NCBI RefSeq assembly: GCF_020404845.1
Contig: NZ_JAIOJZ010000042.1
Span: forward strand, 1 to 64,000
Direction: 5' to 3'
Source: Streptomyces hyderabadensis
GTDB taxonomy: Bacteria > Actinomycetota > Actinomycetes > Streptomycetales > Streptomycetaceae
DNA length: 64,000 nucleotides
Of the stretch, positions 54,150-63,010 are shown piece after piece. The notes beneath the pieces were generated by a model. That model did no database searches. It was not told the DNA's origin and worked only from the letters and a program-made list of their open reading frames with translations. Each line of letters opens with the position of its first letter. Positions within the stretch are counted from its first letter, which is position 1. The translations under genes were made by a program, and so were the position numbers.

Positions 54150-56042
54150 CTAACCCTCCGTGTGCGTCACGCCCGCCGGCTCGAACGACACCCGGGTGCG
54201 GGCGCCGTCGGCCCAGACCACCTCCACGCCGTCCGCCCCGGGCACCACCTCGGCGACCGCGTCGGCCGCCGGGACGCTCACCGGTTCACCGGTCAGCGCG
54301 GCCAGCGCGACGTGCAGCGAGGTGCCGCCCGCCGGGCCGGACAGCCGGGGCAGCTCCGCCCACGGCACGTACGCGGTGCCCTGCGGGGCGCGCACGGTCT
54401 CCGCCTCGCGCTCCCAGCCGTAGAGGCCGTGCAGCGCGGAGACCAGGGGCTCCTCGGGACCGGTGGCCCAGCCGGTGTGGGTGACCCGCGCCCCGGCCGG
54501 CGCCCCGACCACCCGGTGCACCCGCAGCTCGTACGGCCCCCGCGCCACCGTCACGCTCTCCACCCGCAGTCCCGGCACCATCGGAGCCCCGGCCACGAAG
54601 ACGGGCCGGTGCCAGGAGGCCGCCCAGCCCCAGCCGTCGCCGTGCCCCGCCCCCAGCGGGTGGACGCGGCGCCGCACACTGGATCGGCCGCCGACCTCGA
54701 CGGACAGGTGGTTGTCCGCCACGTTCTCCCGGGCCGTGGGACCCGTCCGGGTCGAATAGGCCTGCCGGCCGTAGTGCGGGTCGTCCTCGGCGGCCGACTC
54801 GCCCTCGTGCGGCCGGACATGGTCGCTGCCGTGGTTGTGCAGCCGTACGATCCCGTCGCCGCGGGTCGCCTGCAGCAGCAGTCCGGGCGCGGGCAGGGCC
54901 AGGACGCGGTCGGCCTCCTCCACCGGCGCGGGCTGCTCCGGCGCCGTCCACAGCGGATGGTCCGCCGGGGCCAGCAGCGACACGAACGCCTTCGACGCCC
55001 AGTACGGGGAGGCCGGGCCGGAGTACAGCTGCAGCGTCGCCTCGTGCGGCCCGTGCCAGCCCAGGCTCAGCACCCCCTCGTCCGTCAGCGCCCCGCGGTC
55101 CACGAAGTAGCGCAGACTTCCGCTGACCAGCCGCCGCGAGGCGCCCGGCGGCAGCGGGGTGTGTCCGGTCAGCGCGCCCAGGCCCACGGCCGCCGACGCG
55201 GCGAAACGGTAGGTGAGCGAGCGGCCGAAGTGCAGCGGCGCCCCGTCCGCGCCGAACATCAGCGCGAAGCCGTCGAGGTGGGCGCGCAGCCGCTCCCCGT
55301 ACCGGGCGAGGGCGTCGGTGTCGCCGCCCAGGTGCGCGTCGAGCACCGGGTAGAGGTGCAGTGCCCAGCCGTTGTAGTGGTCGAAGGCGCGGCCGTCGCC
55401 GTCGGCGTACCAGCCTTCGCCCCGGTACCAGCCCTCCAACAGCTCCAGCGCCCGCTCCCGGGCCGCGGCCGTCTCCGCGTCGCCGCGGCCGACCGACTCC
55501 AGGAACCCGGCGACCGTGTACGGGAACAGGTACCAGTTGTTGGGCGCCGGAACGTGCCGCAGCGCCCCGCGCAGCCACTCCTCCACCCGGTCCTGGACCC
55601 CGGAGTCGAGGTGCTTCCAGAGCCAGGGCGCGGTCAGCCGCAGCCCGAGCGCCACCGAGGCCGACTCGACCATGGGCTGGCCCTGCACGTCGTGGTCGAG
55701 GATCAGCGGCCAGGACTCGGTGTCCGCGCGGCCGGGCGTGCGGGTGCCCGACGCGAGGCCCTCGGCATAGCGGTCCAGCCAGCCGTGCGGGTCCGCGCCG
55801 TCCGCACCCGCGACGCGGAAGCCCGCCGCGAGGAAGGTCCGCGCGAAGCCCTCCAGGCCGTCGGAGCGCACCCCCGAGCGCGAGGGCCGGCCCGGCAGGT
55901 CGAGCAGGGCGCGGCCCGGGGTGCTCCACCGCCACGCGGCCCACAGCAGCCCGTCCGCGACGGCCTCCCAGTGGGCCCGGGTGTATCCGGTGTACGGGCT
56001 CGACGCACGGTCCTCGGTGGGCAGTTCGAACGGGATGCTCAT
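54150..56042 (-). CDS. DUF2264-family protein, probable carbohydrate-active enzyme
   Basis: A 630-residue protein. The N-terminal 390 residues match the DUF2264 pattern (TGYTRAHWEAVADGLLWAAW, WPLILDHDVQGQPMVESASV, APNNWYLFPYTVAGFLESVG, FDHYNGWALHLYPVLDAHLG), an all-helical toroid like those of unsaturated uronyl hydrolases and lyases. The C-terminal 230 residues are beta-rich. Some members have been assigned to glycoside hydrolases, but this assignment I hold only loosely. No signal peptide, so it would act on imported oligosaccharides. The ATG overlaps the dehydrogenase stop (ATGA), in a five-gene operon with an importer. Confidence 0.75.
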   Translation of the reverse strand: MSIPFELPTEDRASSPYTGYTRAHWEAVADGLLWAAWRWSTPGRALLDLPGRPSRSGVRSDGLEGFARTFLAAGFRVAGADGADPHGWLDRYAEGLASGTRTPGRADTESWPLILDHDVQGQPMVESASVALGLRLTAPWLWKHLDSGVQDRVEEWLRGALRHVPAPNNWYLFPYTVAGFLESVGRGDAETAAARERALELLEGWYRGEGWYADGDGRAFDHYNGWALHLYPVLDAHLGGDTDALARYGERLRAHLDGFALMFGADGAPLHFGRSLTYRFAASAAVGLGALTGHTPLPPGASRRLVSGSLRYFVDRGALTDEGVLSLGWHGPHEATLQLYSGPASPYWASKAFVSLLAPADHPLWTAPEQPAPVEEADRVLALPAPGLLLQATRGDGIVRLHNHGSDHVRPHEGESAAEDDPHYGRQAYSTRTGPTARENVADNHLSVEVGGRSSVRRRVHPLGAGHGDGWGWAASWHRPVFVAGAPMVPGLRVESVTVARGPYELRVHRVVGAPAGARVTHTGWATGPEEPLVSALHGLYGWEREAETVRAPQGTAYVPWAELPRLSGPAGGTSLHVALAALTGEPVSVPAADAVAEVVPGADGVEVVWADGARTRVSFEPAGVTHTEG

Positions 56043-57070
56043 GCCAGGAACGCCAGCCTTTCGCGTCGTACGGGATGGAGGAAGCCGGAACCGGACGCCC
56101 AGCGGGTCGTCTCGGCGAGGGCGAGGTCGGCCAGCCGGCGCCACTCGTTGCCCTCGGAACCGGCGAGGTGCGGGGTGATCAGCGCGTGCTCGCAGTCCCA
56201 CAGCGGGTGGTCCGGCGGCAGCACCTCGGGGTCGGTGACGTCCAGCACCGCCCGGATCCGGCCCGCCGTCACGGCGTCGGTGAGCGCCTCCTGGTCGACC
56301 ACCGCCCCGCGGGAGGTGTTGATCAGCACCGCGTCGGCGGGCATCGCCTCGATCAGCGGCCGGCTCACCAGGCCGCGGGTGGTGGGCAGCAGCGGGGTGT
56401 GCACGCTGACGGTGTCGCAGCGCGCGAACAGCTCGGGCAGCCCCACGTTCGCCACGCCCAGTGCGGCGGCCTCCGCGTCGCTCACGTACGGGTCGTGCAG
56501 CAGGACCTCCACGTCGTGCGGCCGCAGCAGCTCGACGACCCGGCGGCCGATCAGCGAGGCCGACAGGATCCCCACCGTGCGGCGGTAGTTGCCGACGCCG
56601 CGCGGGGTGCGCAGCCAGTTGCCGCGGGTCCGGCTCACCCGGAAGTCCCGGGCCCGCTCCAGCACCCGCTTGCCGCTCAGCAGGATCATGCCCAGGGTGT
56701 ACTCGGCCACCGGCAGTGCGTTGGCCGCGGCGGCCGAGGAGACCTCGACGCCCCGCTCCCAGCACGCGTCGGTGACGTGCCCGCGGACACTGCCCGCCGT
56801 GTGCACCACGGCCCGCAGCCGCGGCGCCGCCCGCAGCGCCTCCGCGTCCAGCGGCGGACAGCCCCACCCGGTGATCAGCAGCTCCACGTCCGCCAGTACG
56901 GACCGGGCGCGCGGCGTGGACAGGTCGTCGAGCACCGGGAACGGCGCGAGGTCGCAGACCCGGCGGAAGGCGGCGAGGGACTCGGGGTCGAGGACGGCCG
57001 AGGCGGCGTCCGGGGACATGGCCACGGCGGCACGGGGCCGGTGGCCGGGTCCGGGGTGGTGCACGGTCAC
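56039..57070 (-). CDS. D-2-hydroxyacid dehydrogenase (SerA/GhrB-like)
   Basis: A 343-residue NAD(P)-dependent dehydrogenase of the D-isomer 2-hydroxyacid family. The cofactor domain has VGILSASLIGRRVVELLRPH, with the Gly-rich loop modified (usual GxGxxG is ILSASLIG), and INTSRGAVVDQEALTDAV. Catalytic Arg (NTSRG), Glu and His (TPHLAGSEGNEW) are in place. GTG 57070 overlaps the permease stop. In this sugar operon it may reduce a keto or hydroxy acid derived from the imported sugar. Confidence 0.82.
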   Translation of the reverse strand: MTVHHPGPGHRPRAAVAMSPDAASAVLDPESLAAFRRVCDLAPFPVLDDLSTPRARSVLADVELLITGWGCPPLDAEALRAAPRLRAVVHTAGSVRGHVTDACWERGVEVSSAAAANALPVAEYTLGMILLSGKRVLERARDFRVSRTRGNWLRTPRGVGNYRRTVGILSASLIGRRVVELLRPHDVEVLLHDPYVSDAEAAALGVANVGLPELFARCDTVSVHTPLLPTTRGLVSRPLIEAMPADAVLINTSRGAVVDQEALTDAVTAGRIRAVLDVTDPEVLPPDHPLWDCEHALITPHLAGSEGNEWRRLADLALAETTRWASGSGFLHPVRRERLAFLA

Positions 57071-57930
57071 TTGACGGCTCCGGCGGTCAGGCCGCTGCGC
57101 CAGAATCGCTGGAGCAGCACGAAGGCGAGGATGAGCGGCAGTACGGCGAGCAGCGAACCCATGATGACCACGGGGTAGTACTCGGGCGACACGGACGCCG
57201 AACTGTTCCACTGGTACAGGCCCAGACTGACGGGATACAGGTCCTGGTCGGACAGCATCACCATGGGCAGGAAGAAGTTGTTCCAGATCGCGGTCAGCTG
57301 GAAGAGGAAGACGGTGATCAGACCGGGTCCGAGCATCCTGAGCGCCACCCGCGCGTACGTGGTCAGCTCACCGGCCCCGTCCACGCGCGCCGCCTCCAGC
57401 ACCTCGTCGGGCACGTAGCCCCGCGCGAAGATCCGGCCGAGGTAGACCCCGAAGGGATTGAACAGCACCGGGATGAACACCGCCCAGAAGGTGTTGACCA
57501 GGCCGGCCTCGGAGGCCATCAGGTACAGCGGCAGCGCCAGCACCGTCTGCGGCACCATGACCGCCGCGAGGACCAGTCCGAACAGCTTCTCCTTGTGCCG
57601 GAAGCGGTACTTGTCGAAGGCGTAGCCGCAGGCCACGCTCACCAGCGCGCCGACGGCGGCACCGAGGACCGCGTACAGCAGGCTGTTGACGTACCAGCGG
57701 CCGTACAGCCCGCCGTCCATGGCGAAGACGTCCTCGAGGTTCTGCAGCAGGGAGAAGTCGCTCAGGGACAGCAGGTCGCTGCTGAACAGCGCGTCGCGGT
57801 TCTTGGTCGAGGCCAGCACCAGCCACAGCACCGGCAGCAGGGTGTACAGGACGGAGACGGCGACGACCACGTTGACGGTCGCCCGACCCAGCAGTCTCGG
57901 GCGGAGCAGGGAGCTGTCGGCGGCGCTCAT
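57067..57930 (-). CDS. Carbohydrate ABC permease, MalG-type
   Basis: A 287-residue permease with six membrane helices and the EAA coupling loop (DEVLEAARVDGAGELTTYAR VAL region). Ends LLQRFWRSGLTAGAVK, the typical terminus of CUT1-family permeases. With the MalF-type subunit it forms a channel for oligosaccharides. It overlaps both neighbours by 4 bases. No ATPase gene is in the operon; a shared MsiK-like ATPase is the rule for CUT1 systems in Streptomyces. Confidence 0.9.
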   Translation of the reverse strand: MSAADSSLLRPRLLGRATVNVVVAVSVLYTLLPVLWLVLASTKNRDALFSSDLLSLSDFSLLQNLEDVFAMDGGLYGRWYVNSLLYAVLGAAVGALVSVACGYAFDKYRFRHKEKLFGLVLAAVMVPQTVLALPLYLMASEAGLVNTFWAVFIPVLFNPFGVYLGRIFARGYVPDEVLEAARVDGAGELTTYARVALRMLGPGLITVFLFQLTAIWNNFFLPMVMLSDQDLYPVSLGLYQWNSSASVSPEYYPVVIMGSLLAVLPLILAFVLLQRFWRSGLTAGAVK

Positions 57931-58913
57931 CGGGCCTCCTCGGAGTCGGCACGGCTGGTGAAGCGGGTGACGCCGTAGGACAGGGCGATGGTGCACACCA
58001 GCAGGACCACCGAGGCCGCCGCGGCGAGGCTGTAGTTGTTGCGGGTGAAGGCGGCGTCGTAGATGTACATGCTGGGCGAGAACCGCGAGTTGATCATCGG
58101 GGAGGACTGGCTGAGCAGCATCGGCTCGGTGAACAGCTGGAGCGCCCAGATCAGGGTGAAGATCGAGACCATCACGATGGAGGCCCGCACCAGCGGCGTC
58201 TTGACCTGGAGCGCCGTGCGCACCGGCCCGGCCCCGTCGACGACGGACGCCTCGATCACCTCGCGGGGCACGGCCTGCAGGGCGGCGTAGAACACCACCA
58301 TGTTGTAGCCGAGGTTGCTCCACAGGGCGATGTTCACGATGGACGGGAGCACCGTGTGCACGCCCAGGAAGTCGATCGTGATGTCGCCCTTGGCGAACAG
58401 CTCGATCACCGGACTGATGCCGGGCGTGTACAGATACAGCCAGATCAGCGCGGCGATGATGCCGGGCACCGCGTGCGGCAGGAAGAGGCCGAGCTGGGCG
58501 AAGGCGCGCAGCCGCACCACGCCGGAGTCGAGGAGTAGGGCGAGCGCCAGTGCGCCGACGACCATGAGCGGGATGTAGATCAGGCAGTACAGGGCGACCG
58601 TGCCGAGACCGCCGAGGAAGGTGGGGTCGGTCAGGACGGCCGCGTAGGAGCGCAGTCCGACGAAGACCGTGCGTTCGGGTCCGAAGCCGAGGCCCGGCTG
58701 GTCGTCGCTGAAGAAGCTGAGGTAGACGGCGGTGCCGACGGGGATCAGGAAGACGGTCACGAGCAGGGCGAAGAACGGCGTCATGAGGACGCCGGCGGCG
58801 GTCAGCTGACGGCGCCTGGCCGCTCTGCGGGCGCGCAGACCCGAGGCGGAGGGTGTCGGGGCGGCGGCGCGGGCGGCGCCGGCCGGTACCCGTGAGTGGG
58901 TGGTCGTGGTCAT
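57927..58913 (-). CDS. Carbohydrate ABC permease, MalF-type
   Basis: A 328-residue CUT1 permease with six membrane helices, a hydrophilic 35-residue N-terminus and the EAA loop (REVIEASVVDGAGPVRTALQ). First of two permeases, starting 27 bases after the binding-protein gene. The stop overlaps the MalG-type start (ATGA). Confidence 0.9.
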   Translation of the reverse strand: MTTTTHSRVPAGAARAAAPTPSASGLRARRAARRRQLTAAGVLMTPFFALLVTVFLIPVGTAVYLSFFSDDQPGLGFGPERTVFVGLRSYAAVLTDPTFLGGLGTVALYCLIYIPLMVVGALALALLLDSGVVRLRAFAQLGLFLPHAVPGIIAALIWLYLYTPGISPVIELFAKGDITIDFLGVHTVLPSIVNIALWSNLGYNMVVFYAALQAVPREVIEASVVDGAGPVRTALQVKTPLVRASIVMVSIFTLIWALQLFTEPMLLSQSSPMINSRFSPSMYIYDAAFTRNNYSLAAAASVVLLVCTIALSYGVTRFTSRADSEEAR

Positions 58914-58939
58914 GGGTGTGTCACCTGCCTTTCGTCGGC

Positions 58940-60271
58940 TCAGGTGCTGTGCTGGGTGGTGGACAGGCCGAGCGCCTTGAGGTCGGGCATGGTGCCCTCC
59001 TGGGCGGTGCGCAGCGACTCGACGAGACTGCCCTGGCCGCCGCTGACCCGGGCGAAGGAGTCCTGCATGACCTTCTGGGTGGCGCTCATCCGCGGGCCCC
59101 AGAGCCACTGGTCGCCGATCTTCTCGGCCTCCTGCTCGAACAGGCTGTAGATGTCCTGGCCGCCGTAGTACGAGCGGTCGAAGGCGTCGCGGCCCACGGA
59201 GACCAGTCCCGGCGCCGCCGGGTACTGGCTGCTGGTGCCGCTGGAGAGCCGGGCCCGCAGGGAGTCGGGGTGGGAGACCTGCCACTCGATGAACTCCATC
59301 GCGGCCTCCGGGTGCCTGCTGTCCTCGGTGATCGCGAAGGTGGAGCCGCCGTGGGTGCCGGTCGCGGGGCTCGCGGTGTCCCACTGCGGCAGCGGCGCGA
59401 TCCGCCACTGGCCCTTCTGCCCGGGGCGCGCGTTCATCTGGGCGCCGGCGTCCCAGGCGCCGGTGAGCCGGGTGAGCACCAGTCCGTTGCCGATCTGCGC
59501 GTCGGACTGCCTGCTCTCGACGGCGTTCATGAAGACGTCGTCCCGGTCGATCAGCCGCTGCCAGTACGCGGCGACCCGCCGCGAAGGCGCGTCGGCGAGG
59601 GAGACGTTCCAGGCGCCCTTGGAGGTGTCGAACCACTGGGCCCCCGCCTGCCAGGCGTAGCAGGCGAACTGGGTCATCCCGTCGGTGGGGAAGAGCACCA
59701 GCCGGCGGTCGGGCGCCTTGCGACGCACCGTGGCCGCCTGCTCGGCGAACTCGTCCCAGGTACGGGCGACCTGAAGCCCGTACTCGTCGAACAGGTCGGC
59801 GCGGTAGTGCATCACCATCGGTTCGACGTCCAGCGGCACGGCGAACACCCGGCGTTCGAAGGTGGTCAGGCCGAGCGCCTGCGGCAGCAGCTTGCGGCGC
59901 AGGCCGTCGCTCATCAGGTCGGTGATGTCGCGGGCGACGCCGTCGATGGCGAACCCCGGGACCTGCGGATACTCCAGGGTGGCGACATCGGGCGCGTTCC
60001 CGGCCCGGGCGGCGTTGCTGAGCTTGGCGTAGCCGCCCTGGCCGCCGGAGGGGATCTGCTGGAACTCCACCTGGATGTTGCGGTGCGTGCGGTTGAACGC
60101 GTCGACCACTTCCTGGCTGCCGCGCAGGGCGGACCAGAAGGTGATGCGGGTGGTGGTGCCCGTGCGGGCCGACGATGCGCCGCTCCCCCCGCTGCAGGCG
60201 CTCGCGGCTCCTGTCAGGGGTAGGGCGGTCATCGCGGCGAGCACGGAGCGACGGCTGGGTCGTCCGGGCAT
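58940..60271 (-). CDS. Sugar-binding lipoprotein (family 1 extracellular solute-binding protein)
   Basis: A 443-residue extracellular binding protein. The N-terminal signal combines a twin-arginine (SRRSVLAAMTALPLTG) and a lipobox-like AASAC, suggesting a Tat-exported lipoprotein. The mature protein is MalE-like (ITFWSALRGSQEVVDAFNRT, VPLDVEPMVMHYRADLFDEY, WDEFAEQAATV). It gives specificity to the two-permease importer. ATG 60271 follows GGAGGCGCC; an earlier in-frame start lacks one. First gene of the operon, with a good promoter upstream. Confidence 0.9.
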   Translation of the reverse strand: MPGRPSRRSVLAAMTALPLTGAASACSGGSGASSARTGTTTRITFWSALRGSQEVVDAFNRTHRNIQVEFQQIPSGGQGGYAKLSNAARAGNAPDVATLEYPQVPGFAIDGVARDITDLMSDGLRRKLLPQALGLTTFERRVFAVPLDVEPMVMHYRADLFDEYGLQVARTWDEFAEQAATVRRKAPDRRLVLFPTDGMTQFACYAWQAGAQWFDTSKGAWNVSLADAPSRRVAAYWQRLIDRDDVFMNAVESRQSDAQIGNGLVLTRLTGAWDAGAQMNARPGQKGQWRIAPLPQWDTASPATGTHGGSTFAITEDSRHPEAAMEFIEWQVSHPDSLRARLSSGTSSQYPAAPGLVSVGRDAFDRSYYGGQDIYSLFEQEAEKIGDQWLWGPRMSATQKVMQDSFARVSGGQGSLVESLRTAQEGTMPDLKALGLSTTQHST

Positions 60272-60332
60272 GGCGCCTCCGCGGCTCCTGCGGGTCCGCT
60301 TCGGTGCGGACACGACTCATCGAGACACCGGA

Positions 60333-60361
60333 ATCCTGAACGCCCCGCCTCAAACGGTCAA
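60333..60361 (-). promoter_or_regulatory. Promoter of the carbohydrate operon
   Basis: On the minus strand TTGACC (60356-60361) and CAGGAT (60333-60338) are 17 bases apart, 62 bases before the binding-protein start. The -35 overlaps a CGTTTGAGG copy of the putative operator. Confidence 0.55.
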
Positions 60362-60381
60362 TAGATCGATCAGAAGAAAAT

Positions 60382-60410
60382 GAAACGCTCAAACGCTCAT
60401 TGAGTGAGCG
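60382..60410. promoter_or_regulatory. Operator-like repeats upstream of the carbohydrate operon
   Basis: AACGCTCA occurs twice in tandem (60384-60399), and CGCTCA (60394-60399) is mirrored by TGAGCG (60405-60410). The site spans the stop of the regulator gene and lies just upstream of the operon's -35. Read on the minus strand it gives CGTTTGAGCG, also present before the regulator gene. Confidence 0.6.
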
Positions 60411-61503
60411 GTTCGAGCAACCGGTCCGTCGAACCCCGCACCATCAGCCGCGGCAGCAGCTCGACCCGCCGCCCCGGCTGCCGGTCGCCGGGCGCCTCGG
60501 CCAGGCGCTGGAGCAGCAGCTCCGCCGCCGCGTGCCCGACCTCGGCCTTCGGCGGCGACACGGCCGTCAGCGGGGGCGAGGCCAGACCGGCCACCACGTC
60601 GTCGTACGCGACCACCGAGCAGTCCTCCGGAACGCGCACCCCCTCCTCCGCGAGCCGCTGGACCACCATCAGCGCGTCCACGTCGCCGTGCAGCACCATC
60701 GCGGTCGCTCCCACCTCGCGCATCAGCGCGGGCAGTCCGGCGCTCTCGGCCGCGGAGTACGGCCCGTCGACCCCGGCCTCCGGCGCGACCAGCGTCCACG
60801 CCCACCGCTCCACCAGGGGGTGCGCGGCGGCGATCTCGGTGAACGCGGCCCGCAGCGAACGGGCGGTGGGGCTGTCGTGCCGGGTGGCGAACACCATGCG
60901 CCGGTGACCCAGTCCCGTCAGGTGGTCCACCGCCAGGTGGGCGCCGTACCAGTGGTCCGAGCACACCGAGTCCAGGGCGTGCAACGCGCTGCCGCGCCAC
61001 GGGCGGCGCTCCATCAGCACCGTCGGCACCCCGACGCCGGCCAGCCACTCGTGGTCGGCCTCCTCGTCGGCCCGGCCGCGCCACCGCGGCGCGATCAGCA
61101 GCCCGTCCGCGCCGTCCGCCAGCGCCCGCTCCACCAGCGGGCGTTCGGCACCGGACGCCTGCGGCGCGAGGTGCAGGGCCATGCGCACCCCCGCCCGCTC
61201 CAGGACCGTACGGGCCCCGTGCAGCGTCTCGGTCAGGTACGAGTGCCGCACGGGAACCACCACGGCCACCCGGTCCCCGGCCGCCGGAACCGCGTCGGCC
61301 GAAGTCTCCCGGGCCGGCAGCGTCGACCGCACCACCCCGTGCCCGCGGCTCAGCCGGCCCTCGCGCGTCAGCTCCTCGACGTCGCGGCGCACGGTGACCA
61401 CCGAGACCTGCAACTCGTCGGCGAGGTCGCGCACCCGCGCGGTACCGCGCGCCTGGACCGCCGCCAGTATCCGCTGGCGCCTGAGATCGACCGGCTCCCG
61501 CAT
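60397..61503 (-). CDS. Hybrid DeoR-HTH / LacI-sensor transcriptional regulator
   Basis: A 368-residue regulator. The DNA-binding part is DeoR-like (RQRILAAVQARGTARVRDLA, LQVSVVTVRRDVEELTREGR at 8-50), while residues about 75-360 form a LacI-type periplasmic-binding fold (RVAVVVPVRHSYLTETLHGA, CSVVAYDDVVAGLASPPLTA). LacI proteins normally carry a different HTH. It stands immediately upstream of the importer operon on the same strand, whose sugar it probably senses. ATG 61503. Sites CGTTTGAGCG lie before both the regulator and the operon. Confidence 0.88.
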   Translation of the reverse strand: MREPVDLRRQRILAAVQARGTARVRDLADELQVSVVTVRRDVEELTREGRLSRGHGVVRSTLPARETSADAVPAAGDRVAVVVPVRHSYLTETLHGARTVLERAGVRMALHLAPQASGAERPLVERALADGADGLLIAPRWRGRADEEADHEWLAGVGVPTVLMERRPWRGSALHALDSVCSDHWYGAHLAVDHLTGLGHRRMVFATRHDSPTARSLRAAFTEIAAAHPLVERWAWTLVAPEAGVDGPYSAAESAGLPALMREVGATAMVLHGDVDALMVVQRLAEEGVRVPEDCSVVAYDDVVAGLASPPLTAVSPPKAEVGHAAAELLLQRLAEAPGDRQPGRRVELLPRLMVRGSTDRLLEPLTQ

Positions 61504-61527
61504 CAGGCCTCCCCACCCGTGAATGTT

Positions 61528-61563
61528 CGTTTGAGCGATTCCGCGCCATCATAACGATCGCTC
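61528..61563. promoter_or_regulatory. Operator-like site before the hybrid regulator gene
   Basis: CGTTTGAGCGATT (61528-61540) matches the CGTTTGAGCGTTT site at the operon promoter, and GAGCGAT (61533-61539) is mirrored by ATCGCTC (61557-61563). The position, 25 bases before the start codon, fits autoregulation. Confidence 0.55.
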
Positions 61564-61614
61564 GTGCCGGGTGCCGGGGCCTTTCCCCACGGCCGGGCGC
61601 CGCACGTCCGGGGC

Positions 61615-61917
61615 CTACGGCTCCGGGTCGGCCAGCAGCGGTCCCAGCGGGCCCAGGTCGAGGTTCAGGTCGGAGCGGCTGAGTCCGTGCTGGGCGCACA
61701 GGTCGTCCATCCGCTCGTCGAGCAGCATCAGCGCCGTGCCGAGCCGGTCCTCCTGCTCCGCGCTCAGCGTCCCCTCGTCGAAGCGGCGCACGGCCTGGCG
61801 CTCCATGAGCTGGCGCAGCAGCTCCACCACGGTCAGCACCAGCGCGGCCAGGTCGTTCGTGACCCGCTCCGGATCCAGGTCGAGGGCGTGGGCGGCACGG
61901 CCCCGGGGCGCGGTCAC
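61615..61917 (-). CDS. gvpK: Gas vesicle protein GvpK
   Basis: A 100-residue GvpK: LDLDPERVTNDLAALVLTVV and ELLRQLMERQAVRRFDEGTL with the helical end ERLGTALMLLDERMDDLCAQ-like. GTG 61917 overlaps the gvpS stop (GTGA). Last gene of the gas vesicle operon in this window. Its role in vesicle assembly is structural or chaperone-like. Confidence 0.9.
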   Translation of the reverse strand: MTAPRGRAAHALDLDPERVTNDLAALVLTVVELLRQLMERQAVRRFDEGTLSAEQEDRLGTALMLLDERMDDLCAQHGLSRSDLNLDLGPLGPLLADPEP

Positions 61918-62162
61918 AGCGGTCCGCTGTCCGGCCAGGGAGCGGGCACCCGCTCGTTCACCGACGACAGCAGCGCGTGCAGGGAGATCCGCACCAGCGG
62001 CACGTCCGCGATCGCCAGGACCAGGTCGCCGCTGACCACGACACCGGTCGCCAGCACCCGGTCCAGCAGGTCGACCAGGGGCACCCCGACCGGTGCGTAC
62101 GGCTCCGGGCCGTCCCAGGGCACGGGAGCCGGGCCCGGCGTACGGGCGTCCGGGACGGTCAT
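61914..62162 (-). CDS. gvpS: Gas vesicle protein GvpS (GvpA/J/M/S family)
   Basis: An 82-residue protein with the GvpA-like core VPLVDLLDRVLATGVVVSGD and LVLAIADVPLVRISLHALLS. Such minor shell proteins seed or cap the gas vesicle. The proline-rich N-terminus and its place between gvpL and gvpK support GvpS. Coupled to gvpL by ATGA at 62159-62162. Confidence 0.88.
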   Translation of the reverse strand: MTVPDARTPGPAPVPWDGPEPYAPVGVPLVDLLDRVLATGVVVSGDLVLAIADVPLVRISLHALLSSVNERVPAPWPDSGPL

Positions 62163-63010
62163 GAGAGGGCCTCCTGGCCGGGGCCGGCATGCGGGTCCTC
62201 GTCCCAGCGGGCGAAGGAGTACGGGATCCACGGGCCCGAGGCCTCCACCCGCACAGCGGGGTGCGGCGCGCCGGCGGTCAACCGGGCCAGGGCCGCGGTG
62301 AAGTCGGCGCGCCGGGCGTCCTCCACCAGGTAGGCGGCGTTCAGCAGCTGCGGGGTCCGGTGGCCCGTCAGCCGCTCGCTCTGCGGGCGGTGCCGCGTCG
62401 CGGCGACCGCGTGGCGGCGCAGTGCCGTGTCGACGGCCTCCGCCTCGGCCAGCGCCTGCCCGCGTGCCCCGCGCTGCTCGCGCCGCCGCGCGCTGACCCG
62501 GCTGAGGTAGGCCCGTCCCCCGTCGCAGGAGCCGGTGGGAGCGCCGGCGCCGTCGTCCCCGGGGGCCTCGGGCGCGGTTCCGGCGGCGTGCACCTTCACG
62601 GCCCACTCCGTACGGTCGCGCAGCCGGTCGAGCAGCGTCTCCAGCACGGGCCGGCGGGCGGCCACCGCCCGGGCCGCGGTCAGGTCGCCCCGGTACAGCG
62701 TCGCCATCGGCAGCGGCACGACGGGGCCCCGCCCGGCAGCGGCCTCGACGCCCCGGTGGTGGGCGCGGGCACAGCGTTCCAGGTCAGCGGGCCGGTTGAG
62801 CCGCTCGGTCAGCGCCTCCTCGTCGAACAGGGCCGCCGGGACGTCCTGCACGATCAGGCACAGGCCGCCGTCCGCACGCAGGACGCGCAGCGGACCGCCC
62901 TCCTCGTGCCCCCTGACCGCCGCCAGACCGGCCGGGTCGGGCGGGGTGCGGGTGACGGCGAAGGCGCACACGATGCCGGGTGCCGCCGGTCCGGCGGCGG
63001 ACGCGCTCAT
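62159..63010 (-). CDS. gvpL: Gas vesicle protein GvpL/GvpF family
   Basis: A 283-residue GvpL/F-type accessory protein: IVCAFAVTRTPPDPAGLAAV, ALTERLNRPADLERCARAHH, VVPLPMATLYRGDLTAARAV, WAVKVHAAG and a C-terminal SGPWIPYSF that closes the family fold. These proteins bind GvpA and each other to nucleate vesicles. The ATG overlaps the gvpJ stop. Confidence 0.92.
   Translation of the reverse strand: MSASAAGPAAPGIVCAFAVTRTPPDPAGLAAVRGHEEGGPLRVLRADGGLCLIVQDVPAALFDEEALTERLNRPADLERCARAHHRGVEAAAGRGPVVPLPMATLYRGDLTAARAVAARRPVLETLLDRLRDRTEWAVKVHAAGTAPEAPGDDGAGAPTGSCDGGRAYLSRVSARRREQRGARGQALAEAEAVDTALRRHAVAATRHRPQSERLTGHRTPQLLNAAYLVEDARRADFTAALARLTAGAPHPAVRVEASGPWIPYSFARWDEDPHAGPGQEALS

Noticed and set aside
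60400..60420. tRNA T-loop-like GGTTCGAG
   Set aside because: No acceptor or anticodon stem can be folded around it; it is the end of the regulator gene.
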